Below, in pieces: positions 21,694-34,600 of a stretch of DNA of 64,000 bases (the first letter of the stretch is position 1; every line of letters starts with the position of its first letter). The notes below the pieces were generated by a model that searched no databases, was not told the DNA's origin, and saw only the letters and a program-made list of their open reading frames with translations. The stretch is from Sorex araneus (Eukaryota; Chordata; Mammalia; Eulipotyphla; Soricidae), in contig NC_073311.1 in NCBI RefSeq assembly GCF_027595985.1, forward strand, positions 47,929,463 through 47,993,462, read 5' to 3'. The translations under genes were made by a program, and so were the position numbers.

Positions 21694-21825
21694 CTCAAAG
21701 AAAGATATACAGCGCTGAAACAGTTGCTTAGTTAGTCGTCTGTCGCTGGACTTTAGGACTCTGCCTGTCCTCTTCCTGACTTGGACGTTTCCCACTGCTG
21801 AGACCAGTGCATGAGGAGCTTCTTC
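21694..21825 (-). CDS. CRY1: CRY1 exon 12: last coding exon and stop
   Basis: 132 bp, of which 21728-21825 codes. The acceptor is aatgtgtag|gaagaag; the first two bases complete Gly554. Residues 555-585 read [18 protein letters not shown] and then [13 protein letters not shown], with stop TAA at 21728-21730. The conserved GKRPSQEED motif and KVQRQ end identify it. KRP is part of the basic, NLS-like stretch of the tail. Compared with human CRY1, two residues (Ile-Gly) before PKVQRQ are absent and several serines and threonines are changed. The stop lies 34 nt before the donor at 21693, so a 3' UTR intron follows but stays within the usual ~50-nt limit for escaping nonsense-mediated decay. Confidence 0.95.
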
Positions 21826-22631
21826 CTACACATTTAAAAAATATATGTTTTGCAAGAGGTTCTTGGGATTGAGAGGGAGTACACTGGTGATGGGTGTGAC
21901 ACTGGAGTTATGGCATTAATAACTTTTTATGAAACCATAGTGTCTCTTGCCCCCACGCCTGGTTGTCTTCACCCTCGGAGTGGGTGGGTTTGAGTTTCCC
22001 TCCCCGCCCCGAGCAGAGCCCAGCAGCCAAAGACCTGTGGAACCCAGCCACAGCCATGCTCAAGGCCCCTCTCCACACATTCGGACAAGCCTCACGCATG
22101 AAGGAACCAGCAGAGGAACTCAGGTGTGCGGGACCCGGGGCTGAGATCTCCAAGTCTGCTCGGATCAGGACTGGGCCTCTTGTGCCCAGATTCCCCATTT
22201 TCCAGTAGCTAGGTGGTCACACACATTCCCCATTTTCCAGTAGCTAGGCGGTCACATCCAGAAACTACCTGCCCCCCCCCACCTTCCCATCCCCGGCACC
22301 GTGTAATCCCATTAACGGCCAACATCCAGAGACTATAAAACCAAGTTCCCGGAAGTGCCGACATCTTATAGCCTAGTTCTCCCTCTGGGAGAACCTGGCA
22401 AGCTACCAAGAGTTTCTTGCCCGCATGGGAGAGCCTGGCAAGCTTCCTGTGGTGTATTCATACACCCAAACCAGTAACAATAATGGGTCTTATTCTTCTG
22501 ACTCTGAAAGAGCCTCCAGTGTGGTACCATTGGTTGGGAAGGATGAGTAAAGAGAGGCTTTTAAAATCTCAGAGCTAGGACGAATGGAGATGTTACTGAG
22601 ACTGCTCGAGAAAATCGATGATCAATGGGCG

Positions 22632-22680
<49 letters not shown>

Positions 22681-25600
22681 ACCAATAATAGTAGCACTGT
22701 CAACCAGAGATTCTCAATTTAAAAAATTCAAAAAATATCTGTGTTTTAGGCTGAAGAGATAGTTTAATGGGCTGGAGTGCAAAATTTGTATGTAGGAGAC
22801 CAGGGTTTAATCTCAGCATATGAGGTTCCCAGAGAACTGCTGGGGGGTGACTCCTGAACACAGAACTTGAAGTAGCCCCTGACCATTGCCGCTCAAAATA
22901 AACAAAAAGCATATTTGAATAACTTGAGAGCCCAGAAGAGAGCCCAAACATATATGGAAAATAATTCATAACAAAGGATTAACAAGCATGGAATGAAGCA
23001 AGAAAGTGTCTTCAGTAAATAGGTATTAGAAAAACTGGCCAGGGATATGCAAAAGAATAAAACTAGACTATAATATTGTACCTTACATAAAAACTAATTC
23101 AAATACATTGGCGACCTAGCCCAACGGGCTGGGTGCATGCTGTATGTGCAGGATGCCAGGTTTGTTTCCCCAGTATCACACCCCCACCCTCACCCCCCAA
23201 GCAGAGAGGCAGGAGCAGCCAACAATCACGGCCAGGCGTGCTCCCCCTACAAAGCAACAAAAGAGGGTCCAGAGAAATAGCTCAACAGACTGCATGCATG
23301 TTTAGCATGAAGGAGGTGTGGATTCAATCTATGGCATTGCATGGTCTCCTGAGCACTGCCATGAATGACCCCAAACACTGAGCCGTAAGTGGACCCGCAA
23401 AACCAAACCAAAAAGGACTTAAGACTTGAATGTTGATGTCAACCATAAAATACTTTGTGCAAGACATAGATGACAATGCCATAAGCAAGAAACAGAAAAA
23501 CAAAAATGATTTGTATAATCTTAAAATTCTGCAAAACTTAAGATACAACTGGGCTGTCTCTAGTCCAGCATGTAAGGTTCTTGCTTTGCATGCAGCGGCC
23601 TGGGTTCCATCCCCGGCATACTGAGCCTTGTCAGGAGTAATCCCTGAGTGCAGAGCCAGGAGAAAGCCCTGAGCGTTGCCGCGTGCACCCCCGCCCACCA
23701 AAAGGAGAAAAAAAGGAAGAGAAAACTTAAGATACAATCATGAAAATATAAAGACAATCTACTAAATAGAGAAAAGTATTTTAAAATCACTTTTCTGACA
23801 TGGGGTCTAAAATATTGTACCAAATATACAAATCACAACAAAAAGATAGCCAAGATAGAAAAATGGACCGAGGATTTGAACCCGTATTTCTACGAAGATG
23901 GCCATTAAGCACATGAAAACATTGTGTATCATTTCTTACTAGGAAAATGTAAATCAAAATGAGGTAATACTTGATATCAGAGTGGTTACTATAAAAAAGA
24001 CAAAAAGTCAATTCCCTCAACCATTGGCAGCACAGAAAGAAAAGCCACTGCTTTCTTAAACAGGAGTGGGTTACAATTAGAGAAATGAGTTAGCCCTGTC
24101 AGCCAAGACCCACATGCACCCCAACCCAGCAGACCCAAGAAGAGAAGAAAGTAGCAGTTTTGCATCACTGACTGGTGCAAATGATGACAAACTCTTTGCA
24201 GTCATCCTGTTTTCAGGGGGAATTAATAACCAGGAACCATACACTGCTACCCACATCTGCCCCAAACTAGACCTTGACTAATACTATTCACATAGCACTT
24301 AAAATAATGAAGTGGAAGATTAATTTGCACTGATGGATTACCAAAAAAAAAAAAGTCTGAGAAGGATTCCAAACACAGAAGAACTCTCTATACTCCCATG
24401 AGGAATTCAAAGCAACAAAGAGTAAGCTGCACTAAAAAGAGAGAAGAGCTCCAATGAGAAAAAGAGAAAAACTTTAATCAGAAGGCATGGAACTGAAGAG
24501 CAATTTTGGAGAATTACGACCCACAATGATGGAACAAGCAGCAGACTAACAAAAGCAAGAGGGCTGAGTCAATGTGCAGGGGACAAGAGGCAAGAAACAG
24601 TCCAAAGAGAAAGATGTGGACTGGAGCGATAGAATAGTGGGTAGGGCGTTTGCTTTGCATGTGGCCAACCTGGGTTCAATTCCCAGCATCCCATATGGTT
24701 CCCCGGAGCACCACCAGAAATAATTCCTGAGTAAAAAGCAAAAAAAAAAAAAAAAAAGGAAAAAAAGTCAATTTTAAAAGTGGGGAAGGGGCCAGAGAAT
24801 AAGCAGGTAGCAGATAGCAAAAAATACAAGTAAGCACTTTCCTGTCACGTGCCAACCCAGATTCAACCCCTGGCACCTATTGTATGGCTCCAGGAATGAT
24901 CTAAATGCAAAACGGGGAGCAAGCCCAGTGTTTTCCCAAATACCCCCTTCACCAAAAAAATTAAGGGAGGCCAGAGAGTTATCATAGTGGGTAAGGAACT
25001 TGCCTTAAACGCAGCCAACCCAGACTCAGTCCCTGGCACCACATATGATCCCCCCCGAACAAGAGTGATCCCTGCGCACAGAATCAAGAGTAAACCCAAG
25101 GAACAGTCTGCTGTGGCCAAACTCCCTCTACAAAATAAAGGGTTAGGTATGCAGGGGAGAAATGAGACCATAGATAGTTTCTCAGCACTGCAGGGTGTAG
25201 TCCAAAAACAAGACAAAGAACTAGAAGTTCCATATGACCCAGTAATTTTCCCCATGGTATATATCTCAAGAACATTAAAAGAGGGGCTGGAGCGATAGCA
25301 CAGCAGGTAGGGTGTTAGCCTTGTACTCGGCCAACCTGGGTTCAATTCCCCTAGCACCGCCAGAAGTAATTCCTGAGTGCAATTACTTGCACTCTTGTAA
25401 ATAACCCCTGTGCAACACTGGGTGTGACCTAAAAAGCCAACAACAAAAATTCTTCTATTGTACTGTAGCACGGTCATCCCATTGTTCATCGATTTGCTCG
25501 AGCGGGCACCAGTAACGTCTCCATTGTGAGACTTGTTGTTATTGTTTTTGGCATATCAAATACACCATGGGTAGCTTGCCAGGCTCTGCCGTGTGGGCGG

Positions 25601-28600
25601 GATACTCTTGGTAGCTTGCCAGGCTCTCGAAGAGGGAGGCAGGAATCGAACCTGAATCGGCTGCATGCAAGGGAAATGCCCGACCTGCTGTGCTATCGCT
25701 CCAGTCCAAGGGTATTTAAGTAACCAAAATTATTCAGAGAAAGAAACCAATGCATCCGGATGCCACGCCAGGCAGTCTTCACCGGGGCAACTTGGGGGGG
25801 GGGGGGCGGGTTAAGTTTCCTTCCCCGCCCCAGCAGAACGCTGACAACTGAAAATATCCAGAATCCAACCGCCACCATGCTCACAGCCACTCTCCACTGG
25901 CTTGGGTGAGCCTCACCCATGAGGGAACTTGCAGAAAAACCCAGGTATGTGGGACCCGTGACTGAAATCTCCAAGCTCCCTTGGAGTGGGACTGGGCCTG
26001 CTCCCTCCAGCTCCCAAGTTTTCCATTAGCTTGGCAGTCACACCCACAAACTGCCCCTGGTGCCATATAATCTCATCAATAGCCAAGATCCAGGGACTCA
26101 GAAATAAAGCTCCCAGAAGAGAGAGACAAAGGCCTTACCCATGAGTGAATCTGCTCTATAATTGTATTCTAAATTTCAGAATTCCTGGAGCACATGGCTG
26201 CAAATGTGGCCATACAACTTCCCTTACCCTATCCCACTGATGTACCAAGAGTAGCACACATTTATTTCGGTTTAACATACATGTTTGTTATCTTTCTTTC
26301 TTTCTTTTTTTTTTTTTTGATTATCTCTTATACAAGGGCTTAATGGTTCTAGGATGAAATACAACAATCTTCACACACTTTCCTCTTATGGTGGTGGGAA
26401 AGTGCAATGGTGGTGGGATTGATGTTTGAATAGTAAATGCAATGAATTATTGTGAACAACTTTATAAAAAAACAAAATTTTAAAAAAGAAACCATTGCAT
26501 CACTCAAATGTGGAAAACAAATTTTTTTAAAAAATGAACACTTTCTTCCCCTCCTCAACTCCCCCCCCCCAACACACACACCTCCTAGGGGTCAGAGAGA
26601 TAGTTAAGGGGTTAAGACACTTGTCTGGCACACAGCAAACCTCTGCCACAGCATGGTCTCTCAGCAATGCAGGCTGTGGCCTCCAAGCACAGAGCTAGGC
26701 AGTCCCCTAGTATGCCAGATGCGGCCTCAAAACCAAACTAAACCGAAACAAACACATACTTTGACTATGTAAGCAAAGCAGTGGATAAGAGAAGGGAGGA
26801 ATGGGCAAGGAAATAGGTGAAATGGTAGTGCAGACACCTGTATAAACTGGCACTGCTGGGTGTGGCACTGGTAATCTCAGAGCACAAACTGAGTCCTGGT
26901 GGGAGTGGTCCCAGGCCCCCTCCCTCAAGCATGCCACGTGTGGCCTCTATTAAAAAACAGAAGCCCGTGTTTTCTCTTGAACATGTATCTTTCTCTCCCC
27001 TCTCACTTCTCTAAATTTCTTTCAGTAAGAATTGTTTTGTTTCACTAAATTTAAAAAGAAAAAAAGGGAAGGGGGTGATTGGAAATCAAATTAGAAGGTT
27101 CAATGATATGCAAAAGATGGAAACTAAATTTTTAATGGCAAATAAAATACAGTATAGACCAATGCTGATTTATAATTTTTCATACCTGAAACCTAAAGAT
27201 TAATGTCACTGTCACTGTCATCCCGTTGCTCATCAATTTGTTCGAGCGGGCACCAATAACGTCTCTCATTGAGAGACTTATTGTTACTGTCTTGGCATAT
27301 CCAATACACATGGGTAGCTTGCCAGGCTCTGCTGCGCGGGCTCGATACTCTCGGTAGCTTGCCGGGCTCTCCGAGAGGGGCGGAGGAATTGAACACAGGT
27401 TGGCTGTGTGAAAGACGAAAGCCCAACCACCGTGCTATCGCTCCAGCCCATAGATTAATAAATGAAAAAAATGTTTGAGATATGAAAGATAGGGAGAAAA
27501 CATGCTCATATGTTTCATTCTTACCTTGTTTTAATAAATGAGTTTGCTGACTGTCTCCATAAGCATAACGTAAAATACCACTCCCTTGAAAGTAACCTGA
27601 TGGTATTTGAAACACAGTAAAATTACTTAAAATAAATTCCAAGTTATATGTATTAAAACTACACTCAGTATTTGTACTTAAGTTTATGTTTTTAAGACTA
27701 AACTCAATCTTTTATGTGAATAAAAATTTATCACACAACGAAATCAGGAAAATTAATATAGGTTCATAGGAATGTTGACTAATCAAAGGCAAATCAATGA
27801 TAACCTTTTTCTTAAAAACACACTTCTTTGCTGACAATTGGGACAACAATCAGGCAAATGACAGTCAAACAACTTAAGTCACACAAAGTGGAGGAAACAG
27901 ACAATGTAAACTGAAGCTGAACTTATTACCATCAACTTTTCTCAAACAATGTTAATAGCAGATTGGGTTGTCACAGAAAAATAGGTTTTAGAGAACCGTG
28001 TATGTCATTATGTTCAGATAAAGGAAGAAGAGAAGCCTGAGGTCACACCCTGAGGTGTGGCCTCATGGTCTGAACAGGACAATATACTTGTTTGCCATTG
28101 ATTTTGTAAAAAATTGTTTTATTTAGAAAAATAAGGGGTAGGGAGAAGAGAGAGAAAGTACACAATGCAGGTAGTGATGCTCCCACTTACTTTAATTACA
28201 ATGAAATTTTATGCTCACCAACTTCTATTGTATGAAGAAATTCGCATTAGGAACTTCTATAGGTGAAGGGATAAAGCCACACCATAAATTAATTATATTC
28301 CCTATAGATAATTTAATTCATATAATTTTTAAGTCTCTAGTCTTTCATCCATAGTATGGTTTTGTCTACACTGAAAATCTTCAGTTTGGGAACCTAAGAG
28401 GCTAAAGGTCAGATAATGGCAAATTCTCCATTGAATCTCCTACTCTCTTCCTGATCTATCTGAGAGCTTCCTTGAATGGTGATATTTTCAGCATGGGGCA
28501 CTGTACAACATAACATAAAACTTCACACAACAAAGTGAACTTATTTTTATATAAAATGCAAAAATAATGGTTAAAGTACTGCTTACATATTAGTAAGTTA

Positions 28601-31600
28601 GAAAACAATAAAAATAAAATGCTGTTCGATCATTTACTTTTATCCCAATTATACACACACACATATACAGAACTAAGGTTAGGGCCGTAGCTTGATGGCA
28701 GAGAGCATGTCTCACATGTAAGAGGGTCCTAAGTTCAATTCCTGGCACCAAAACACAAAACACTAGGGACAAAGGACAAAGATGAGTCAGGTGCTAGGAT
28801 GAAGCTGATAAAGGATTGTGTGGGGACACTGAGGAAAGAAAATGTAATTTTATCGGTAGATTCATAATGGTAGCCCTTAGGTTATCATAAACTATATAAT
28901 TTAATTTTCTCAATTTCATTAATTCCTCTTTCAGTTCTAAGATAAATGAGATTAATCTCAGAAACAAAATACGAAGCTAAAGTAGCTATACACACAAAAA
29001 GAGTACAAACTATATAATTCTGCAAAAGTTCAAAATAATCAAAATTTTAGTGTTACAAATCAGGAGGGTGGTTCTGAAAGGCTTCCAAGATTTAAGTATA
29101 TATCATAAAATACTGCATGTTTATAAATTTGTGAAGCAAAATTATTCCAGTTTAACTTGGAATTATGATTACCTCCAAATAATGGCTACAGACTGGAGTG
29201 CACTGAGAAAGCAGTGTGTACTAAGTGGACCAAGAAAGGAATAGATGGCTGGAGCCTGCTGCATCCTATACACCTGCTACCTGAGTGTCATCACACTGAT
29301 GCATAAAGTTCTGTCCCTCAGACTCATATGTAGACATACAAAGCAAACTCAACAAATGATCTGATATAATTTGTATATGGTACTTTAAAATAGGAAGAGT
29401 TTACTTCAAACTGTAGAATACTCAGAAAAAGAACACTACTGAAGTATGTCAACATCAATGACAACTATTTTATTTTTGAGAACTAACAATTATCACAAAC
29501 TGACTTTAACTGCTCTAAGTTTTGATAATTCCATCTGCCTTTGTGTTGTAACAAACAATATGAAGCAAATTTGTGTCTGCTAGGGGGCAGGGAGGAAAGT
29601 GGTGGGACCAGTGGAAGATCACACTGGTGGTGGGATTGGTACTGAAACATTCAATGCCTGAAAAACTGTATTATAAACAACTTGGAAAATCACGGTGCTG
29701 TATTAACTTTCTTTTTTTAAATGTAAGAGTACTGCTATCTATTTGTTCAGCCACTGATTAAGCTGACTGAAGCAGGCATGAACATATTACATTTTTTAAA
29801 ACTTTTAAATTTTATTTTCATAAAGTTTTTCACAATAATTGTTCACATTCAACATTTCAACATTTCAATCCCTGCCATTATTTTGAATTTTCCCACCACC
29901 ACCACCACCCATACCTGCCCATAGGCAGATGCTAAATAATTTACTTAGTATTCCTTGTTACGCATAGTACGCCAAGATCCAGAGACTATAAAACAAACAA
30001 AAAACCCCAAAAAACAAACAAAAAAACCCAAAGCTCCCCGAAGAGAGCGATGCAGAATCTTGCACCACAGAGCGTGGTAAGCTACCCGTGGCATATTCGA
30101 TATGGCAAAAACAGTAACAATAATGGGCCTCACTGCCCTGACCCTGAACACGACAGGGACGAATGGAAATGTTACTGGTGCCAGCTTGAGCACATCGATG
30201 AACAACAAAACGACAGTGATACAGTGATACAGGGATGCATAGTATGAGATATCATGTAGCTGCAAAAGTAGCTGCACTCCTGAAATCCTAGAATTTTTTA
30301 ATTTTTAGATATTTGGGGCCCGGAGGCTTCTCTGTGGTGTGCTGCTCTCTTCTGAGATTCATTTGTGAGTCTCTGAATCATGGCCATTAATGCGTTAATG
30401 GCTTGATTTTGATCTCTTTTGAGATTTATTGGGTAAGATTTATGGGACTCTGAAGCAAAGCCAAAAAATGAGCTGAGCAGAGGTGATTTGTGGGCATGAC
30501 TCCCATATACCTGGCTTTTGGCCATTTAATTTCTTGGGAAATTTGGTCCCAAGTTGGGGTCCAGCCAGAGGCACAAAGGCAATTTTAGGGTATTAGAAAG
30601 CCTGAAGGCACCATCAGGCTGCTGATGCACTCACCCGGCAGGTACAGGATGACCTTCTGCGCAGCAACTGACAACTATTTTAATATCAAGAGAAACACAT
30701 TCCAGCAATCAAATATTTTATTTCACTAAAAAGAGGAATGCTATCACATCTGCAGGAGAGGCTTAGTGATACAAATTTTATATACAAATTTTTTGCTACA
30801 AAAAGAGTACAAATTTCGAAGGCAATTAGACTTGGATCTGAATCCTAGATCAACTATGAACTATGAAGTCTTGTTTCAAGTACCTCAACTTCCTAGACTT
30901 ATTTTCCCAATCAGAAAATGAGAACCCCTACTTACCCACTGCATCCTATACACCCTACTTACCCAAACGCTACTTACCCAAGTTGTGAGAATGTGGCAAA
31001 AAAAAAAAATCTCTTGGATTGTCAGTCAAATGTGATTGCCATTGTTCCTCCCTAAACTAATTCTTGGAGGAGAAGGGAGGAACACAAGGACTCAAAAGAA
31101 TGCAGAGTATCTCAAAATTCTAAAAGGTTAAGATTTTAACAGTTTTATTTAATTTTGGTTTGAGGGTAACAACTATGGTATTCAGGAGCAACTCCTGTCA
31201 CAATGCTTGGAGGTACTTCTGGTAGTGCAGGTGAAACCATGGGATACCAGGGATAGAGCCAAGGTCACCGCGCGCATTTCAGTCCACTGAGCTATCTCTC
31301 CATCCTCAGGGTTGTTATTTATATCAATTTTGAAAATCTGACTTTTGGGGTTTTGTCTTCCTTCCTTTCTTCCTCCCTCTCTTTATTTTCTTTCTCACAT
31401 ACAGCCATGCTCAGGAAGTACTCCTGGCTCTGTACTCAGGAAATTACTCCTGGCAGTGCTCAGAAAACCATGAAATGCCAGGGATTGAACCCAGGTTGAC
31501 TGTGTGCAAGGCAAATGTTCATCAACTGTACTATCGCTCTGACCCCTGGGTTGTTTTCTTAAATAATGCATTCCTCAGGCCAAGATCAGTGGCAGGGCAT

Positions 31601-34600
31601 CAGCTTTGCATTTATGTATGAAAGCCTGTGTGACTCCTGGCACTGGAAACTTAACTGCCTTGTTTTTTTCACTGTATCACTGTCATCCTGTTGTTCATTG
31701 ATTTGCTCGAGTGGGTACCAGTAACGTCTCCATTCGTCCTAGCCCTGAGATTTTAGCTGCCTCTTCTTACTCATTTTTCCCGGCGACTGGAGACTCTTTC
31801 AAGGTCAGGGGAATGAGACCTGCTATTGTTACTGTATTTGGCATATTGAATACGCCATGGGGAGCTTGCCAGGCTCTGCCATGCAGGTGAGATACTCTCG
31901 GTAGCTTGCCGGGCTCTCCAAGAGGCATATATATATGTCCCTTTATGATGAAACTAAATAGGCTCATGCTATTTTTGGTTAAGCCTTTGGACACAGACAA
32001 AATGATTCCTATTTCTTATACATACCTGACTTTGACATTAATATCACATTAGTAAATGTGGCAACAAAATATTACATACAAAAATGCCACAGGCTTAATA
32101 GAGAAAATTCATTGTAAAAGAACTAGAGTATCTATACACAAGATATAATGAATCTTTTTTTTTTTTGCTTTTTGGGTCACACCTGGCGATGCACAAGGGT
32201 TACTCCTGGCTTTGCACTCAGGAATTACTCCTGGCGGTGCTCAGGGGACCATATGGGATGCTGGGGATCGAACCCGGGTCGGCCGCGTGCAAGGCAAACG
32301 CCCTACCCGCTGTGCTATCACTCCAGCCCCTATAATGAATCTTTTGACACATTCAAAGGGCCACTGACTACCTTAGTTGATAGACGAGGACTGGAGAAAT
32401 AGCATGGGATAAAGACACTTGCCTAGCAACCTTATGGAGATCTCAGCCCTGGGTCCCACACACCTGGGTTCCTCTGCCAGTTCCTTCATGCGTGAGGCTT
32501 GTCTGGGCGTGTGGAGAGTGGCCTTGAGCATGATTGTGGTTGGGTTCCAGAGGTCTTTGGCTGGCGGGGCTCTGCTCAGGGTGGGGAGGGAAACAACCCG
32601 CCCCCCCTTCGAGGGGCCCCGGTAAATACAGCCAGGTGCTGGGGCAGGAGACTCTGCATTAGTCTCTTTCGGGGACTCGGGGCTGAGATCTTCAAGCCCG
32701 CTAGGATTAGGACTGGGCCTCTTCCAACCCAGATCCCCCATTTTCCAGTAGCTAGGCAGTGACAACCACAAACTGCCCCTGGCAGCCGTGTAATCCCATC
32801 AATGACCAAGATCCAGAGACACGTATACATAAGCGTATAAAAAATTTATCACAGCACATGAATGGCTCCTCCGTTCCTGAGCGACCATGATCCTGGAGGC
32901 CCACTAACTACTTTTGGCAACCAGCGGCTTCTTGCAGAAATGCCTCTAGACTGTGAACTAAGCTATGGTCCCATGCCGCTCCGGGAGGGGAAAGGTTTTT
33001 CTCTCTCGGTCTTTCCTTTCGCTGGCGGTGTGGCGACCTCCATCTTGTAGACCCCACTGAATAGAGGTACAAGCTTACAGTGATGCAACTTGTGGCAGAA
33101 ATTTCTCTGAATTTAATTTAAAAATCCAAAACCTTATATGCTCTTCATTCTCAGCAATGGAAAACATATTATCAAATGATGCCTTTTTGGCAGTTCTGAT
33201 TGCTGAGGGGAAATTCCAAATAATCATAGCGAATTTTCTGTTGAAATATTGAATGTAATCAAAGTAAAGAGAGATTAAAGTGAAAATCATCAGCTACACA
33301 CACAGGCGGGGGAGAGGGGGTGGGATGGGAGGTATACTAGGGTTCTTGGTGGTGGAACATGTGCACTGGTGAAGGGATTGGTGTTTGATCATTGTATGAC
33401 TGAAACTTAAATCTGAAAGCTTTGTAACTTTTTCTCATGGTGATTCAATTAAAATATAAAAATAATTAAATTAAATTAAAAAAAATCAAAATATTTTTGA
33501 CAAAAAATATTTATCACAAATTTTATTTTAGTTTTTGATTTTTGGGTGACACCTGACAGTGCTCAATGCTTATTCCCAGTTCTGTGTTCAGGATTCCCTG
33601 GTGGAACTCAGTGGAGTGGACCATATAGGGTGCCAGGGATCCAACTCAGCTGTGTGCAAGGCAAGCACCCTTCTGACTGTACTATCTCTCCAGCCTCTAT
33701 TACACATTTTAAAGATTTATTTTTAAGGTCATTATCAAAGTTTTTAGAACACTGTTTCTCAATTGCCATGGACATGACCTTAAAGAAAAATTCTCTTTAG
33801 AATTTTAGGAGACAATCAGAATTGTCTTCTGCTACCTAATTTTGGTAAACTGAATTATTTTAACGTATGTAAAATAAATCAAATTCAACATGTGCTCAGC
33901 CCTTAAAGACTTATTTTTTAAGACAGGTGAGCTAGTGCAGGGGTTAAGGAGCTTGTCTTGCATGTGGCTAATCCCAGTGTAGTCCTCTGAGCATCTCAAG
34001 TGACCCCTGATCATAGAGCCAGGAGTAGCTCCTGAGCACTGCTGTGGATGTGGCCCAACCAACATCCCCAAAAGAAAGATGTCTGAAATAGATACCACAG
34101 TTACCACAGTGAAATTAAGTGACAATATATAGAAATAAGAAGCTCTTGTTTCTAAATGAAGACATTTCTTTTTCACTTACTTCCACTGCTGCTGCAACCT
34201 GAGGCGTTTTCACCAGGAGAATACCCCATGAAGCCTCCATTCCCATTAGGGTTAGAAGGCACTGTTGCAAGAAGACCTAAAAGGAAGAAAACTCCCATTA
34301 AATTATTATCAGGAGACCAGAAAGATAGTTCAGAGAATAAGGCATTTGCATTGTACAGTTAACCTGGGATCTGATGCCATACAGTCTCTCCTGTACCCGG
34401 CCAGGAGTGATCCCTGAGCTCAGAGCCAGGAGTAAACCCTGAACCCTGCTGGAGGGGGCTCCAAAACCAAAATAAAGCAAACAACAACAACAACAAATTG
34501 ATCAGACACAAATTCAAGGATAGGAACATAAACTGGCAAAGAAACAAATCAAAGACATTTACATACCTAATCCTCTGTATCGTGAAAGCTGCTGATAGAT

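Larger units (their letters stand above)
22985..24001 (+). mobile_element. L1 ORF2 3' fragment, interrupted by SINEs
   Basis: Recognisable L1 order: gaaaaactggccagggatat, ataaaaactaattcaaatac, [SINEs], ggacttaagacttgaatg, aaaatggaccgaggatttga, gatggccattaagcacatga and gtaaatcaaaatgaggtaat. The L1 resumes after further insertions at 24762-24785 and at 25200-25280 (gttccatatgacccagtaat). It is antisense to CRY1 and not coding. Confidence 0.8.
21826..27524 (-). other. CRY1: CRY1 intron 11
   Basis: 5.7 kb, bounded by caag|gtaagaatg and aatgtgtag. It is filled by composite retroposons, an L1 3' piece in antisense to CRY1 and about a dozen SINEs. Little unique DNA is left apart from 27055-27195. 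Confidence 0.85.
27597..34180 (-). other. CRY1: CRY1 intron 10
   Basis: 6.6 kb. Unique, SINE-free DNA fills about 27600-28665 and 28770-29465, the longest quiet stretch of the window, and also 30665-31140. The rest is retroelements listed separately. Confidence 0.85.
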
